Positions 41,828 to 49,902 of a DNA stretch of 64,000 nucleotides are shown here, one piece after another. Below the pieces are notes generated by a model. That model was given only the letters and a program-made list of their open reading frames with translations, was not told where the DNA came from and searched no databases. Both the position numbers and the translations under genes were made by a program. Source of the stretch: Porphyromonas sp. (GTDB taxonomy: Bacteria; Bacteroidota; Bacteroidia; Bacteroidales; Porphyromonadaceae); NCBI GenBank assembly GCA_029983505.1, contig JASBZK010000002.1, positions 28,637-92,636 of the forward strand. Direction: 5' to 3'. Within the stretch, counting starts at the first letter, position 1, and each line of letters opens with the position of its first letter.

Positions 41828-42547
41828 ATGAGCGCAAATAAGTACAAGCGTGTCCTGCTGAAACTCAGCGGCGAATCACTCGAAGGAAATCAAGGCTACG
41901 GCATCGATCCGAAGAAACTTGAGGCGTACGCCGCAGAGATTGCCGAAAATGTGCGTCAAGGAGTCCAAATCGCCATTGTCATAGGAGGCGGCAACATCTT
42001 TCGCGGCATCAGCGGTCTCGGCAAAGGGGTAGACCGGGTGAAAGGCGACCAAATGGGTATGCTCGCCACGGTTATCAATTCCCTCGGTCTCAGCGCGGCG
42101 CTCGAGGCAAAAGGCATAAAAGCCGTCGTGATGACGGCGATTCGTATGGAACCCATCGGACACCTATATAATAAGTGGGAAGCCATCTCGGCACTCGAAG
42201 AGGGGAAAGTCGTCATCTGTGCCGCGGGCACCGGGAACCCCTACTTCACTACGGACACAGGCTCTTCTCTCCGCGCCATCGAACTCGAGACAGATGCGAT
42301 GCTCAAAGGCACCCGCGTCGACGGCGTATATACGGCAGACCCCGAGAAAGATCCGTCGGCAGAAAAGTTTGAAGAAATCACTTTCGACGAGATCTACAAT
42401 AGAGGTCTGAAAGTCATGGACCTCACTGCCACCACGATGTGCAAAGAAAACGACCTCCCCATCGTGGTCTTCAATATGGACAAGCCGGGGAACCTTACGA
42501 AGCTCCTCTCGGGCGAAAAAATAGGCACCGTCGTTCATAATGGCTGA
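41828..42547 (+). CDS. pyrH: UMP kinase
   Basis: Phosphorylates UMP to UDP. 239 residues of the amino-acid-kinase fold: YKRVLLKLSGESLEG, IAIVIGGGNIFRGISGL, DQMGMLATVINSLGL, and VICAAGTGNPYFTTDTGSSL, the bacterial hexameric UMP kinase signature. TRVDGVYTADPEKDP follows. Full length. It overlaps the following glycosyltransferase start by 8 bases, so these two unlike genes are co-translated; UDP supply for nucleotide sugars is a possible link. Confidence 0.96.
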   Translation: MSANKYKRVLLKLSGESLEGNQGYGIDPKKLEAYAAEIAENVRQGVQIAIVIGGGNIFRGISGLGKGVDRVKGDQMGMLATVINSLGLSAALEAKGIKAVVMTAIRMEPIGHLYNKWEAISALEEGKVVICAAGTGNPYFTTDTGSSLRAIELETDAMLKGTRVDGVYTADPEKDPSAEKFEEITFDEIYNRGLKVMDLTATTMCKENDLPIVVFNMDKPGNLTKLLSGEKIGTVVHNG

Positions 42548-43694
42548 CGAAAAACGGGGTACCATAGTCGGCTTTGATGCCAAGAGACTGACGCGCAACC
42601 GCACCGGACTGGGCAATTACTCCAGGTTTGTGGCGGAGTCGCTTGCCGTATACGCTCCGGAGATCCAGCAGGTACACTCTTCCTCGTCCGTAGGTGAGCC
42701 CGGGCTGTACGACAGACTGAGGGCATACCCTTCGTTTCATCTCTTGATGCCGAAAGTCAAGGGGCTGCCTTTCGGTGACTACGTGTGGCGCAACTTCACC
42801 TCACGGGACGCGCTGTTGGGGCGGGACATACGCCTCTTTCACGGTCTCTCGAACGAGCTTCCCAAGAGCATCAAAGACTGGGGCATCCCGAGTGTGGTGA
42901 CGATGCACGACCTCATCTATGAGATTTTCCCCCGATACTACGCGCCCATCGACGCCTCACTCTACCACGAGAAATACCTGCGTTCGTGCAGGGACGCGGA
43001 TTGCATCGTGGCGGTGAGCGAATGCACCAAGCGCGACCTTATGCGCATCTACGGACTGCCCGAAGACAAGATACGGGTCATTTACCAGGGCTGCGACCCG
43101 GTCTTCGGGAAAGAGATCCCGGGGGGTGCTTTGGAGCGGGTACGGGTCAAGTACCGTCTTCCGAAGCAGTTCATTCTGTCTGTCGGGACGATAGAGGAGC
43201 GCAAAAATGCCCTCCGACTTGTCGAAGCGCTCTCGCTCGTGCAAAATAAGAGGATAGACCTCGTCCTCGTCGGCAGAGAGACCAAGTACACCGCCAAGGT
43301 CTTGCGCAGGGCTTCCAAGCTTAAGGTCTCGGACAGGGTGCGGGTACTCTCCTCGGTGCCTTTCGGGGATTTGCCCGCTATTTACCGCCTTGCGGACACT
43401 TTCGCTTTTCCCTCTCTGTATGAGGGCTTCGGCATCCCGGTACTTGAGGCGCTTAATAGCGGCGTCCCCGTAGTGGCGGCGACGGGAAGCTGTCTCGAGG
43501 AAGCCGGAGGGCCCGCGTCACTCTACGCCAATCCCTACGACCCGTCCGATTTGGCCGGAAAGCTCGACGCCGTACCCGACAGAAGGCAAAGGATGATCGA
43601 AGCGGGGAAAAGCTGGGCGACACGCTTTTTGCCCGAAAAGCTCGGTCCCGAAATGGCCGATCTCTACCGCGAACTGATATTCCCGATCCGATAA
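42540..43694 (+). CDS. Glycosyltransferase family 4 protein
   Basis: 384 residues with two Rossmann-like halves. N-terminal acceptor part: GFDAKRLTRNRTGLGNYSRF and TMHDLIYEIFPRYY; C-terminal nucleotide-sugar part: FILSVGTIEERKNALRLVEA, DLVLVGRETKYTAKVLRR, and the E-x7-E segment PSLYEGFGIPVLEALNSGVPVV. Retaining GT4 enzymes use UDP- or GDP-sugars; donor and acceptor cannot be told. No signal or membrane span. Start overlaps pyrH. Confidence 0.9.
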   Translation: MADEKRGTIVGFDAKRLTRNRTGLGNYSRFVAESLAVYAPEIQQVHSSSSVGEPGLYDRLRAYPSFHLLMPKVKGLPFGDYVWRNFTSRDALLGRDIRLFHGLSNELPKSIKDWGIPSVVTMHDLIYEIFPRYYAPIDASLYHEKYLRSCRDADCIVAVSECTKRDLMRIYGLPEDKIRVIYQGCDPVFGKEIPGGALERVRVKYRLPKQFILSVGTIEERKNALRLVEALSLVQNKRIDLVLVGRETKYTAKVLRRASKLKVSDRVRVLSSVPFGDLPAIYRLADTFAFPSLYEGFGIPVLEALNSGVPVVAATGSCLEEAGGPASLYANPYDPSDLAGKLDAVPDRRQRMIEAGKSWATRFLPEKLGPEMADLYRELIFPIR

Positions 43695-43776
43695 AACCCT
43701 GAATCCAGATTCCTTTCGGAACAAGTTTCAAGCCCGCGACCGGCTTACGGAGAGGCTTCTATTTTGTCGCAAACGA

Positions 43777-43856
43777 GATACGGGCCGAAAAAGTTTTTTC
43801 GTTCTGACCTCCGGATAAAAAAGACACGGACCGAAAAAGTTTTTTCGGTCAGACCC
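43777..43856. repeat. 23-nt grid repeat array A14 (R-F-R-F, two strong hairpins)
   Basis: Cores at 43777 (GATACGGGCCG), 43800 (CGTTCTGACC), 43823 (GACACGGACCG) and 43846 (CGGTCAGACC), steps of 23 nt. Both R-F pairs enclose the spacer AAAAAGTTTTTT, giving long stems such as GACCGAAAAA with TTTTTCGGTC. It ends 24 bases before the second GH92 start. Confidence 0.93.
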
Positions 43857-43879
43857 AAAAAGTGCACCCCACACCACCT

Positions 43880-46183
43880 ATGAAGAAAGTTCTGTCTCTA
43901 CTCCTCTTTTTATTATCCCCCACCCTCCTTTTCGCTCAAAACGAAAGCACGCACTCCTCGAAGTCTCCCGTAGACTTCGTGAATGTACTGATGGGGACGG
44001 ACTCCGAGTTTGCGCTCTCCAACGGCAACACCTACCCCGCAATCGCGCTGCCGTGGGGGATGAATTTTTGGACACCTCAGACGGGGAAAATGGGTGATGG
44101 CTGGATGTACACGTACGGTGCGCACAAGATACGGGGGTTCAAGCAGACACATCAGCCCTCGCCGTGGATGAACGATTACGGGCAATTTGCCCTGATGCCG
44201 CAAACCGGGAAAGTGGCGTTTGACGAAGAAAAGCGCGCCTCGTGGTTCAGCCACAAAGCCGAGACCGCCACACCATACTATTACAGCGTCTATCTCGCCG
44301 ACTACGATGTCACGACAGAGATCGCGCCCACCGAGCGCGCGGCCATTTTCCGCATCACGTACCCCGAGACCACGGAGCCGCACTTCATCATAGACGCGTT
44401 CGACAATGGGTCTTACCTCCGCATAGACCGCGAGCGAAACCGCGTCTACGGGTACAGTACGAAGAATAGCGGAGGAGTGCCGGCCAACTTTCGGAACTAT
44501 TTTGTCCTCGAGTTCGACACTCCTTTCTCCGAAGCGACCACGTGGAGCGGAGGTCTGCCCACGGACGGGGGAAACGAGATCGCAGCCGACCATGCGGGTG
44601 CGGTGCTTACGTTTGCCCCCACAAGGAGAGGGCAAAAAGTACACGTAAAAGCAGCCTCCTCGTTCATCGGCTTCGACCAGGCGGAGCTTAATCTCAAAGA
44701 AATCGGAGACCGTACGTTTGACGATGTGAAGGCTGCGGGCAAAGAGCGGTGGAATGAGGTCCTCGGGAGGGTCTATATAGAAGACGAAAACACAGACCGG
44801 ATCCGCACTTTTTACTCCTGTCTCTACCGCTCGGTACTCTTCCCGAGAGCCTTCTACGAAATCGACAAGGCGGGCAAAGTCGTCCATTACAGCCCCTACG
44901 ACGGGGAAGTTCATGACGGCTATCTTTTCACGGACACAGGATTTTGGGATACCTTCCGCTCGCTCTTTCCTCTCGTGAATCTTCTGTACCCGTCTATGGG
45001 CGAAAAGATGCAGCTCGGACTTCTGAACGCCTACCGGGAGAGCGGCTTCTTCCCTGAGTGGGCAAGCCCCGGACACCGCAACATCATGATCGGCAATAAC
45101 TCCGCAAGTGTCGTCTATGAGGGCTTCTCAAAAGGGCTCATACCCGACAGCGTCGCCCTCGAGATGTACCGGGGTCTCCTGCACGGAGCGAATAGCGTCC
45201 ACCCCGAAGTCGATGCCACGGGAAGAAAAGGGTACGAATACTACAACCGCCTCGGCTACGTCCCCTACGACGCGGGCATCAATGAGAACGTCGCCCGCAC
45301 CCTCGAGTACGCCTACGACGACTGGTGCATCTACCAAATGGGCAAAGCCCTTGGACGGCCGTCCTCGGAGACCGACCTGTACCGGAAGCGGAGTCAAAAT
45401 TACCGCAACGTCTTTGACCCCGCGCACAACCTGATGCGTGGGAGAAACAAAGACGGCTCATTCCAAGAGCCTTTCAGTCCGCTCAAGTGGGGCGACGCTT
45501 TCACGGAGGGCAATAGTTGGCACTACACTTGGAGCGTATTCCACGACCTCCAAGGGCTGATCGACCTGATGGGGGGCACGGAGACCTTTGTGGCGATGCT
45601 GGACTCCGTCTTCAATGTCCCTCCGCACTTCGACGACAGTTACTACGGCGGTATCATACACGAGATACGGGAGATGCAGGTGATGAATATGGGCAATTAC
45701 GCCCACGGCAATCAACCCATCCAACACATGGTCTACCTCTACGACTACGCCGGCGCCCCATGGAAAACCCAAGACAGGGTACGCCAAGTGATGACGCGGC
45801 TCTATCAGCCGACACCGGACGGGTACTGTGGCGACGAAGACAACGGTCAGACCTCCGCGTGGTATGTATTCAGTGCCTTGGGCTTTTATCCCGTGACTCC
45901 CGGCAGCAACCAATATGCACTCGGCGCGCCGCTCTTCAAGAAAGCCGTGCTGCACCTTGAGGGTGGGCAGACGGTCACGATCGAAGCCCCGGAGAACTCC
46001 GACACAAACCGTTTCGTCAAGACCCTCCTGAAAGACGGGGTGTCTTACGACCGTAACTACCTCGAATTTGAGTCGCTCCGCAGCGGCACCACACTCAGGT
46101 TCGAGATGTCGGACCGACCCGACTTCGACCGGGGCACGGCACCCTACTCGGCACCCTACTCATACACTTCTACATCGAAATAG
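43880..46183 (+). CDS. GH92 family glycosidase with Gln at the predicted general-acid position
   Basis: 767 residues from ATG 43880, where a signal peptide starts (MKKVLSLLLFLLSPTLLFAQ). GH92 motifs: VDFVNVLMGTDSEFALSNGN, ALPWGMNFWTPQTG, FLFTDTGFWDTFRSL-like YLFTDTGFWDTFRSLFPLVN, and GDEDNGQTSAWYVFSALGFY. The HGNEP motif of most family members reads HGNQP here (Gln612). In GH92 the Glu is the general acid; from memory, the Gln variant is found in members that cleave mannose-1-phosphate diesters, whose leaving group needs no acid. That predicts a mannosyl-phosphate uncapping activity. No PA14 domain, unlike the first GH92 in this window. Confidence 0.9.
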   Translation: MKKVLSLLLFLLSPTLLFAQNESTHSSKSPVDFVNVLMGTDSEFALSNGNTYPAIALPWGMNFWTPQTGKMGDGWMYTYGAHKIRGFKQTHQPSPWMNDYGQFALMPQTGKVAFDEEKRASWFSHKAETATPYYYSVYLADYDVTTEIAPTERAAIFRITYPETTEPHFIIDAFDNGSYLRIDRERNRVYGYSTKNSGGVPANFRNYFVLEFDTPFSEATTWSGGLPTDGGNEIAADHAGAVLTFAPTRRGQKVHVKAASSFIGFDQAELNLKEIGDRTFDDVKAAGKERWNEVLGRVYIEDENTDRIRTFYSCLYRSVLFPRAFYEIDKAGKVVHYSPYDGEVHDGYLFTDTGFWDTFRSLFPLVNLLYPSMGEKMQLGLLNAYRESGFFPEWASPGHRNIMIGNNSASVVYEGFSKGLIPDSVALEMYRGLLHGANSVHPEVDATGRKGYEYYNRLGYVPYDAGINENVARTLEYAYDDWCIYQMGKALGRPSSETDLYRKRSQNYRNVFDPAHNLMRGRNKDGSFQEPFSPLKWGDAFTEGNSWHYTWSVFHDLQGLIDLMGGTETFVAMLDSVFNVPPHFDDSYYGGIIHEIREMQVMNMGNYAHGNQPIQHMVYLYDYAGAPWKTQDRVRQVMTRLYQPTPDGYCGDEDNGQTSAWYVFSALGFYPVTPGSNQYALGAPLFKKAVLHLEGGQTVTIEAPENSDTNRFVKTLLKDGVSYDRNYLEFESLRSGTTLRFEMSDRPDFDRGTAPYSAPYSYTSTSK

Positions 46184-46275
46184 TAAATAGGGCGCTAAAG
46201 TTACCATCAAGGCACCCAGCCCCAAAAGAGGGCGGGGGCGGGATACAGACCTCGCCCTCATACTTAGGGGAAAGA

Positions 46276-46355
46276 GGTACGGATCGAAAACCTTTTTTCG
46301 CTCCGTACCTTTTCTCTCTCAGATACAGACCGAAAAAAGTCTCTCAGTCCGTGCA
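46276..46355. repeat. 23-nt grid repeat array A15 (R-F-R-F)
   Basis: Cores at 46276 (GGTACGGATCG), 46299 (CGCTCCGTACC), 46322 (GATACAGACCG) and 46345 (CAGTCCGTGC), 23 nt apart. An off-grid copy GATACAGACC is at 46242. It lies in the 46184-46640 gap between the second GH92 and the tRNA-Gln promoter. Confidence 0.9.
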
Positions 46356-46408
46356 AAACCAAACGGGAAGCCAAGGAAGGAAAAATCGGAGAGAAAGAAG
46401 GAGAAGCC

Positions 46409-46439
46409 TTGCAAAAGCGAAGATTCTTTGGTACCTTTG
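46409..46439 (+). promoter_or_regulatory. Promoter of tRNA-Gln (TTG, 20 bases, TACCTTTG)
   Basis: TTG at 46409-46411 and TACCTTTG at 46432-46439 are separated by 20 bases, the full Bacteroidota consensus. The tRNA begins 28 bases after the -7 box. This is the best promoter in the window. Confidence 0.8.
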
Positions 46440-46466
46440 CACACACGAAAACGAACTAACCTATTT

Positions 46467-46537
46467 TGACCTATGGTGTAATGGTAGCACTACAGATTTT
46501 GGTTCTGTCTGTAGAGGTTCGAATCCTCTTAGGTCAA
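46467..46537 (+). tRNA. tRNA-Gln (anticodon UUG)
   Basis: 71 nt. Acceptor arms TGACCTA and TAGGTCA are perfect complements. The anticodon stem ACAGA/TCTGT closes the loop TTTTGGT with anticodon TTG (reads CAA, and CAG by wobble). The T arm AGAGG-TTCGAAT-CCTCT is perfect, and a discriminator A precedes CAA. CCA is not fully encoded. It stands alone, with its own promoter and terminator. Confidence 0.96.
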
Positions 46538-46554
46538 CAAACTCCTTGCTTAAG

Positions 46555-46594
46555 CGTCTGTCTGAGGGTACATTCACCCTGACAGACGTTTTTT
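46555..46594 (+). terminator. Terminator of tRNA-Gln
   Basis: CGTCTGTC and GGGT pair with ACCCTGACAGACG around ACATTC, with a small bulge, followed by TTTTTT. It is 17 bases after the tRNA. Confidence 0.88.
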
Positions 46595-46640
46595 GTATCT
46601 TTACCCTTGCGATTACCTCACACGAACTCTATAAAAACTC

Positions 46641-48281
46641 ATGTCCACTGACTCCAATCTCATAAGACCCTCTCTCGTAATGGAGACGAGCTGGGAGGTG
46701 TGCAACAAGGTAGGCGGGATCTACACCGTCCTCTCCTCCCGTGCCGCTTCCATGGTCAAAGCGTACGGCAAGGATAACGTACTCTTTGTGGGACCTTACC
46801 TCAAAGAGACCCTTCAGACGGACTTCACCCACAGCTCCGCCACCGCGGACAAAGAGCTGAGCCGGCTCGTGGGACTGCCCGTCTACCTCGGGCAGTGGAG
46901 GGTCCCCGGCGAGCCGAACGCCGTACTCGTCGACTATGCGCCGCTCTACGAGAAAAAAGGCACTCTGTACTATGAGATGTGGGAGCATTACGGCATCCGC
47001 GGAGAGATAGGCTACGGGGACTACGATGAGAGCTGTATCTTCGCCGTCGCTGCGGCAATGGTGATGAAAGCGTACCGTCTGGCGAAGAAAAAGGACCACA
47101 ACGTACTCTCCATCTTCAACGAATGGACGACAGGTATGGGATTGCTCTGGCTCAAACTGCACGACCCGGGCATCTCCACCGTCTTCATCACCCACGCGAC
47201 GAGTGTGGGGCGCTCCATCGCAGGCAACGGCAAGAATCTCTACGCCTATATGCCGGGCTATAACGGCGACCAGATGTCTCGCGAACTGGGCGTGGAGGCC
47301 AAGCACGCTATAGAGAAACGTGCGGCTCACGAAGCAGATGCCTTCGGTACCGTGAGCGAAGTGACGGGCAGGGAATGCACTCAGCTACTCGAGCGCCAAC
47401 CGGACGCAATCCTCGAAAACGGCTTCGAGCCGCTTCTCGTCCCCACTCCTGCCCAAAGGAGCGCCCAAAGAAAAGTCGCGAGAGAACGCCTCCTCTCCAT
47501 AGCCCGCACCCTCTACGGCGCTGAGCTCTTTGACGACACCCTCATCGTGATGACCTCCGGCCGCTTCGAGTACCGCAACAAAGGTCTGGATCTCTTCGTG
47601 GAGAGCCTTCGGTCACTGGCGGAAGAAGGCGAAAAACTCCCCAAAGACATCGTGGCACTCATCGCCGTACCCGCGTGGGTCAAGGAACCGCGCAGAGACC
47701 TGATTTACGGGATAGAGACCGGCGAGCACTTCACGCTCCCAATGAGCTCTCCCTACCTCACCCACCGGCTCAATGACGAAGATGCCAACCCCCTCACCCT
47801 CCGCCTCAAAGCGCTCTCCCGGCTGTGGGGGCATAACGTCTTCCCCCTCTTCCTGCCTGCCTACCTCGACGGCAAAGACGGCGTCCTGAATCTGACCTAT
47901 TACGAGACGCTCCCGGGCATAGACCTCACCGTTTTCCCCTCATACTACGAGCCATGGGGGTACACCCCGCTGGAGAGTATCGCCTTCGGGGTCCCGACGA
48001 TCACCTCGGATAAGGCCGGCTTCGGAGAGTGGACTATGAGCCGTCTCAGGGAGAACGATATATCCAACGGGGTTCTGGTGGTTCCTCGTGAGGACGACAA
48101 TTTCACCGAATCAACCCTCCGCATAAAGGACACGATCATCCGCTACTCGGGCTTGAACCAAAAGGAGCGCAAAGCTCCGGAAGAAAAGGCGATCGCCCTC
48201 TCTTCGGAAGCCGACTGGGGGCATTTTTTCAAACACTACGAATCCGCTTTCGACACAGCACTCAAAAAGAACCAAAAATGA
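46641..48281 (+). CDS. GT3-type (eukaryotic-like) glycogen synthase
   Basis: 546 residues. The opening METSWEVCNKVGGIYTVLSS is the GT3 glycogen-synthase signature. IFNEWTTGMGLLWLKLHDPG, FITHATSVGRSIAGNGKNLY, RFEYRNKGLDLFVESL and FPSYYEPWGYTPLESIAFGV (nucleotide-sugar site) follow through the chain. GT3 enzymes extend alpha-1,4-glucan with UDP-glucose; Bacteroidota often carry this type in place of GlgA. No regulatory phosphorylation tails are seen. Overlaps the next lipoprotein gene by 4 bases (ATGA). Confidence 0.92.
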   Translation: MSTDSNLIRPSLVMETSWEVCNKVGGIYTVLSSRAASMVKAYGKDNVLFVGPYLKETLQTDFTHSSATADKELSRLVGLPVYLGQWRVPGEPNAVLVDYAPLYEKKGTLYYEMWEHYGIRGEIGYGDYDESCIFAVAAAMVMKAYRLAKKKDHNVLSIFNEWTTGMGLLWLKLHDPGISTVFITHATSVGRSIAGNGKNLYAYMPGYNGDQMSRELGVEAKHAIEKRAAHEADAFGTVSEVTGRECTQLLERQPDAILENGFEPLLVPTPAQRSAQRKVARERLLSIARTLYGAELFDDTLIVMTSGRFEYRNKGLDLFVESLRSLAEEGEKLPKDIVALIAVPAWVKEPRRDLIYGIETGEHFTLPMSSPYLTHRLNDEDANPLTLRLKALSRLWGHNVFPLFLPAYLDGKDGVLNLTYYETLPGIDLTVFPSYYEPWGYTPLESIAFGVPTITSDKAGFGEWTMSRLRENDISNGVLVVPREDDNFTESTLRIKDTIIRYSGLNQKERKAPEEKAIALSSEADWGHFFKHYESAFDTALKKNQK

Positions 48282-49042
48282 ACAAGATCAATCTATCCGC
48301 CACACTCTTAGCGACCATTCTGATCCTCTCCGGATGCCAAAAAGACGTACTCCAATCCGCGCGCGACACCATGCTCGACAATCTCAAAGGAAACGTCAAA
48401 GAGATTTCACTCAAGCAGTATCGTGCCACCCAAAAAGAAAACGGTAAGGATTTCATTATGGGCAAACTGATAGAGCATAAACAATACATCTACAGCCCCG
48501 ACGGGATGCTCTTGACGGAAAAGACTTTCGATGCCGACAGCACCCTTGTAGAATCCTTCGAGAACCGCTACGAGACCAAAGGCAACGTCACCACAATCAC
48601 CTCCGAAGCCGGCACCGAAATCGTCACCAGAGACCTCGAGAAAGGGACCCGTACCCGGACCTTCAAAGACCCGTCCGGGAAAGTCATCGAGACCTACCAA
48701 GCCAAGATTGATGGCAAGGCGCTGCCTTTGGAGATTAACGTCTTCGGCCCCGACGGGCAGCAGACCCGGCGAAGCCTCTGGGAGAGAGATGTACACGGCT
48801 ACGTCACGAAGCACGAGGAGTACGTGGGCGACACTCTGGTCTACCGAATCATCGCCACACTCAATAAGTCGGGCGATCCCACCAACGAAATCGAGACGAA
48901 CGCCAAGGACACCATAGCCACGAGGGCTTTTCTCTACAACTATGACGGCAAGGGCAATTGGATCCGGAGGGTGACCCGCAATATGCCCAAGAACGGCAAA
49001 CCCTACTACACCCTCTCCGAACGTGCCATCGTCTACTATTAA
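48278..49042 (+). CDS. Lipoprotein of unknown function with YD-type repeats
   Basis: 254 residues with a clear lipoprotein signal (ATILILSGC, Cys20). The mature part is beta-rich with repeats resembling YSPDGMLLTEKTFDADSTLV, FKDPSGKVIETYQ, FGPDGQQTRRS and YNYDGKGNWIRRV, the short Y-x-x-x-G-x pattern seen in RHS/YD-like and MORN-like proteins. No enzyme motif. Sits between glycogen synthase (4-base overlap) and ruvC (20-base overlap), so it is translated within this cluster. Function unknown. Confidence 0.75.
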   Translation: MNKINLSATLLATILILSGCQKDVLQSARDTMLDNLKGNVKEISLKQYRATQKENGKDFIMGKLIEHKQYIYSPDGMLLTEKTFDADSTLVESFENRYETKGNVTTITSEAGTEIVTRDLEKGTRTRTFKDPSGKVIETYQAKIDGKALPLEINVFGPDGQQTRRSLWERDVHGYVTKHEEYVGDTLVYRIIATLNKSGDPTNEIETNAKDTIATRAFLYNYDGKGNWIRRVTRNMPKNGKPYYTLSERAIVYY

Positions 49043-49646
49043 GTGCAGCCCGGCTCCGGAGGCGCACCAAGTCATCATCGGAGTGGACCCGGGGACGATC
49101 GTAATGGGGTACGGCATTCTGGAAGTGGGCAGAGGCTCCGGACACAAGGAAAAAGCCCTCTTGGCGATGGGGGTTCTGAAGCTCGACAAGTTTGCCTCCC
49201 ACTACGACAGATTGCTGAAGATCAACGAGGGCGTCGCTGCACTCATCCGTCGCTACAAACCCTCCGCACTGGCCATCGAAGCCCCTTTTTACGGAAAAAA
49301 TGTCCAGAGTATGCTCAAGCTCGGACGTGGTCAGGGGGCGGCAATCATTGCGGCCAAGAGCGCAGGCATCCCCGTAGCGGAGTACGCTCCGTCGACCATC
49401 AAAAAAGCCATCACCGGCAGGGGCAACGCCTCCAAAGAGCAGGTCAAACTCTTCCTCCAAAAAGAGCTCCGTATCCCCGAGAGTGCCTTCCTCGAAGCCC
49501 TCGATGCCACGGATGCCGTGGCCGTAGCGCTGTGTCACCACCTCACGCCGCTCTTCGGCACGCTTTCGCCCGAGAGGAAGCGACCAAGGGCATCGACTTC
49601 GTGGGCCGACTTCGCCAAACAGAATCCCGATAAAATAAAGAGGTAA
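49023..49646 (+). CDS. ruvC: Holliday-junction resolvase RuvC
   Basis: Endonuclease that resolves Holliday junctions with RuvAB. 207 residues with a GTG start at 49023, inside the end of the preceding gene. The first catalytic Asp lies in VIIGVDPGTIVMGYG, the Glu in AIEAPFYGKNVQSMLKLGRG, and the later acidic pair in EALDATDAVAVALCHH. The N-terminus has about 16 residues before the first strand, and the C-terminus carries a basic extension (SPERKRPRASTSWADF) beyond the usual length. No alternative ATG exists upstream of the first catalytic Asp. Confidence 0.94.
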   Translation: MPSSTIKCSPAPEAHQVIIGVDPGTIVMGYGILEVGRGSGHKEKALLAMGVLKLDKFASHYDRLLKINEGVAALIRRYKPSALAIEAPFYGKNVQSMLKLGRGQGAAIIAAKSAGIPVAEYAPSTIKKAITGRGNASKEQVKLFLQKELRIPESAFLEALDATDAVAVALCHHLTPLFGTLSPERKRPRASTSWADFAKQNPDKIKR

Positions 49647-49708
49647 ATAATGGGTATTTTTGCATTCGAAACCTTGACCCTCACAAACCCCTTTGAAGAG
49701 AAAAATCC

Positions 49709-49788
49709 GGGTACGTGTCTCGCACTTCTCCCGGTCTGTACCCCGGGTCTGTCCCGGTTCGTATCTCGATTCCTCGCCGGTACGTACC
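49709..49788 (+). repeat. 23-nt grid repeat array A16 (four units, all forward)
   Basis: Cores at 49709 (GGGTACGTGTC), 49732 (CGGTCTGTACC), 49755 (CGGTTCGTATC) and 49778 (CGGTACGTACC), exactly 23 nt apart. It lies between ruvC and nadB and is the last array seen in the window. Confidence 0.9.
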
Positions 49789-49902
49789 CCTCCCGCACTT
49801 GCACAGTTGTAAAAAAGGTGAGGAGCAAATGAGATAGGCTTAAGGCGGTTTGTTTGTGAAGGAAAGCCATTAGATAAAAAGAGTATCGTCCAAGGATTTG
49901 AT

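Noticed and set aside
49023..49633. Alternative long frame overlapping ruvC at 49043
   Set aside because: Its translation is rich in Arg, Gly and His with no conserved pattern, while the other frame holds all RuvC catalytic residues.
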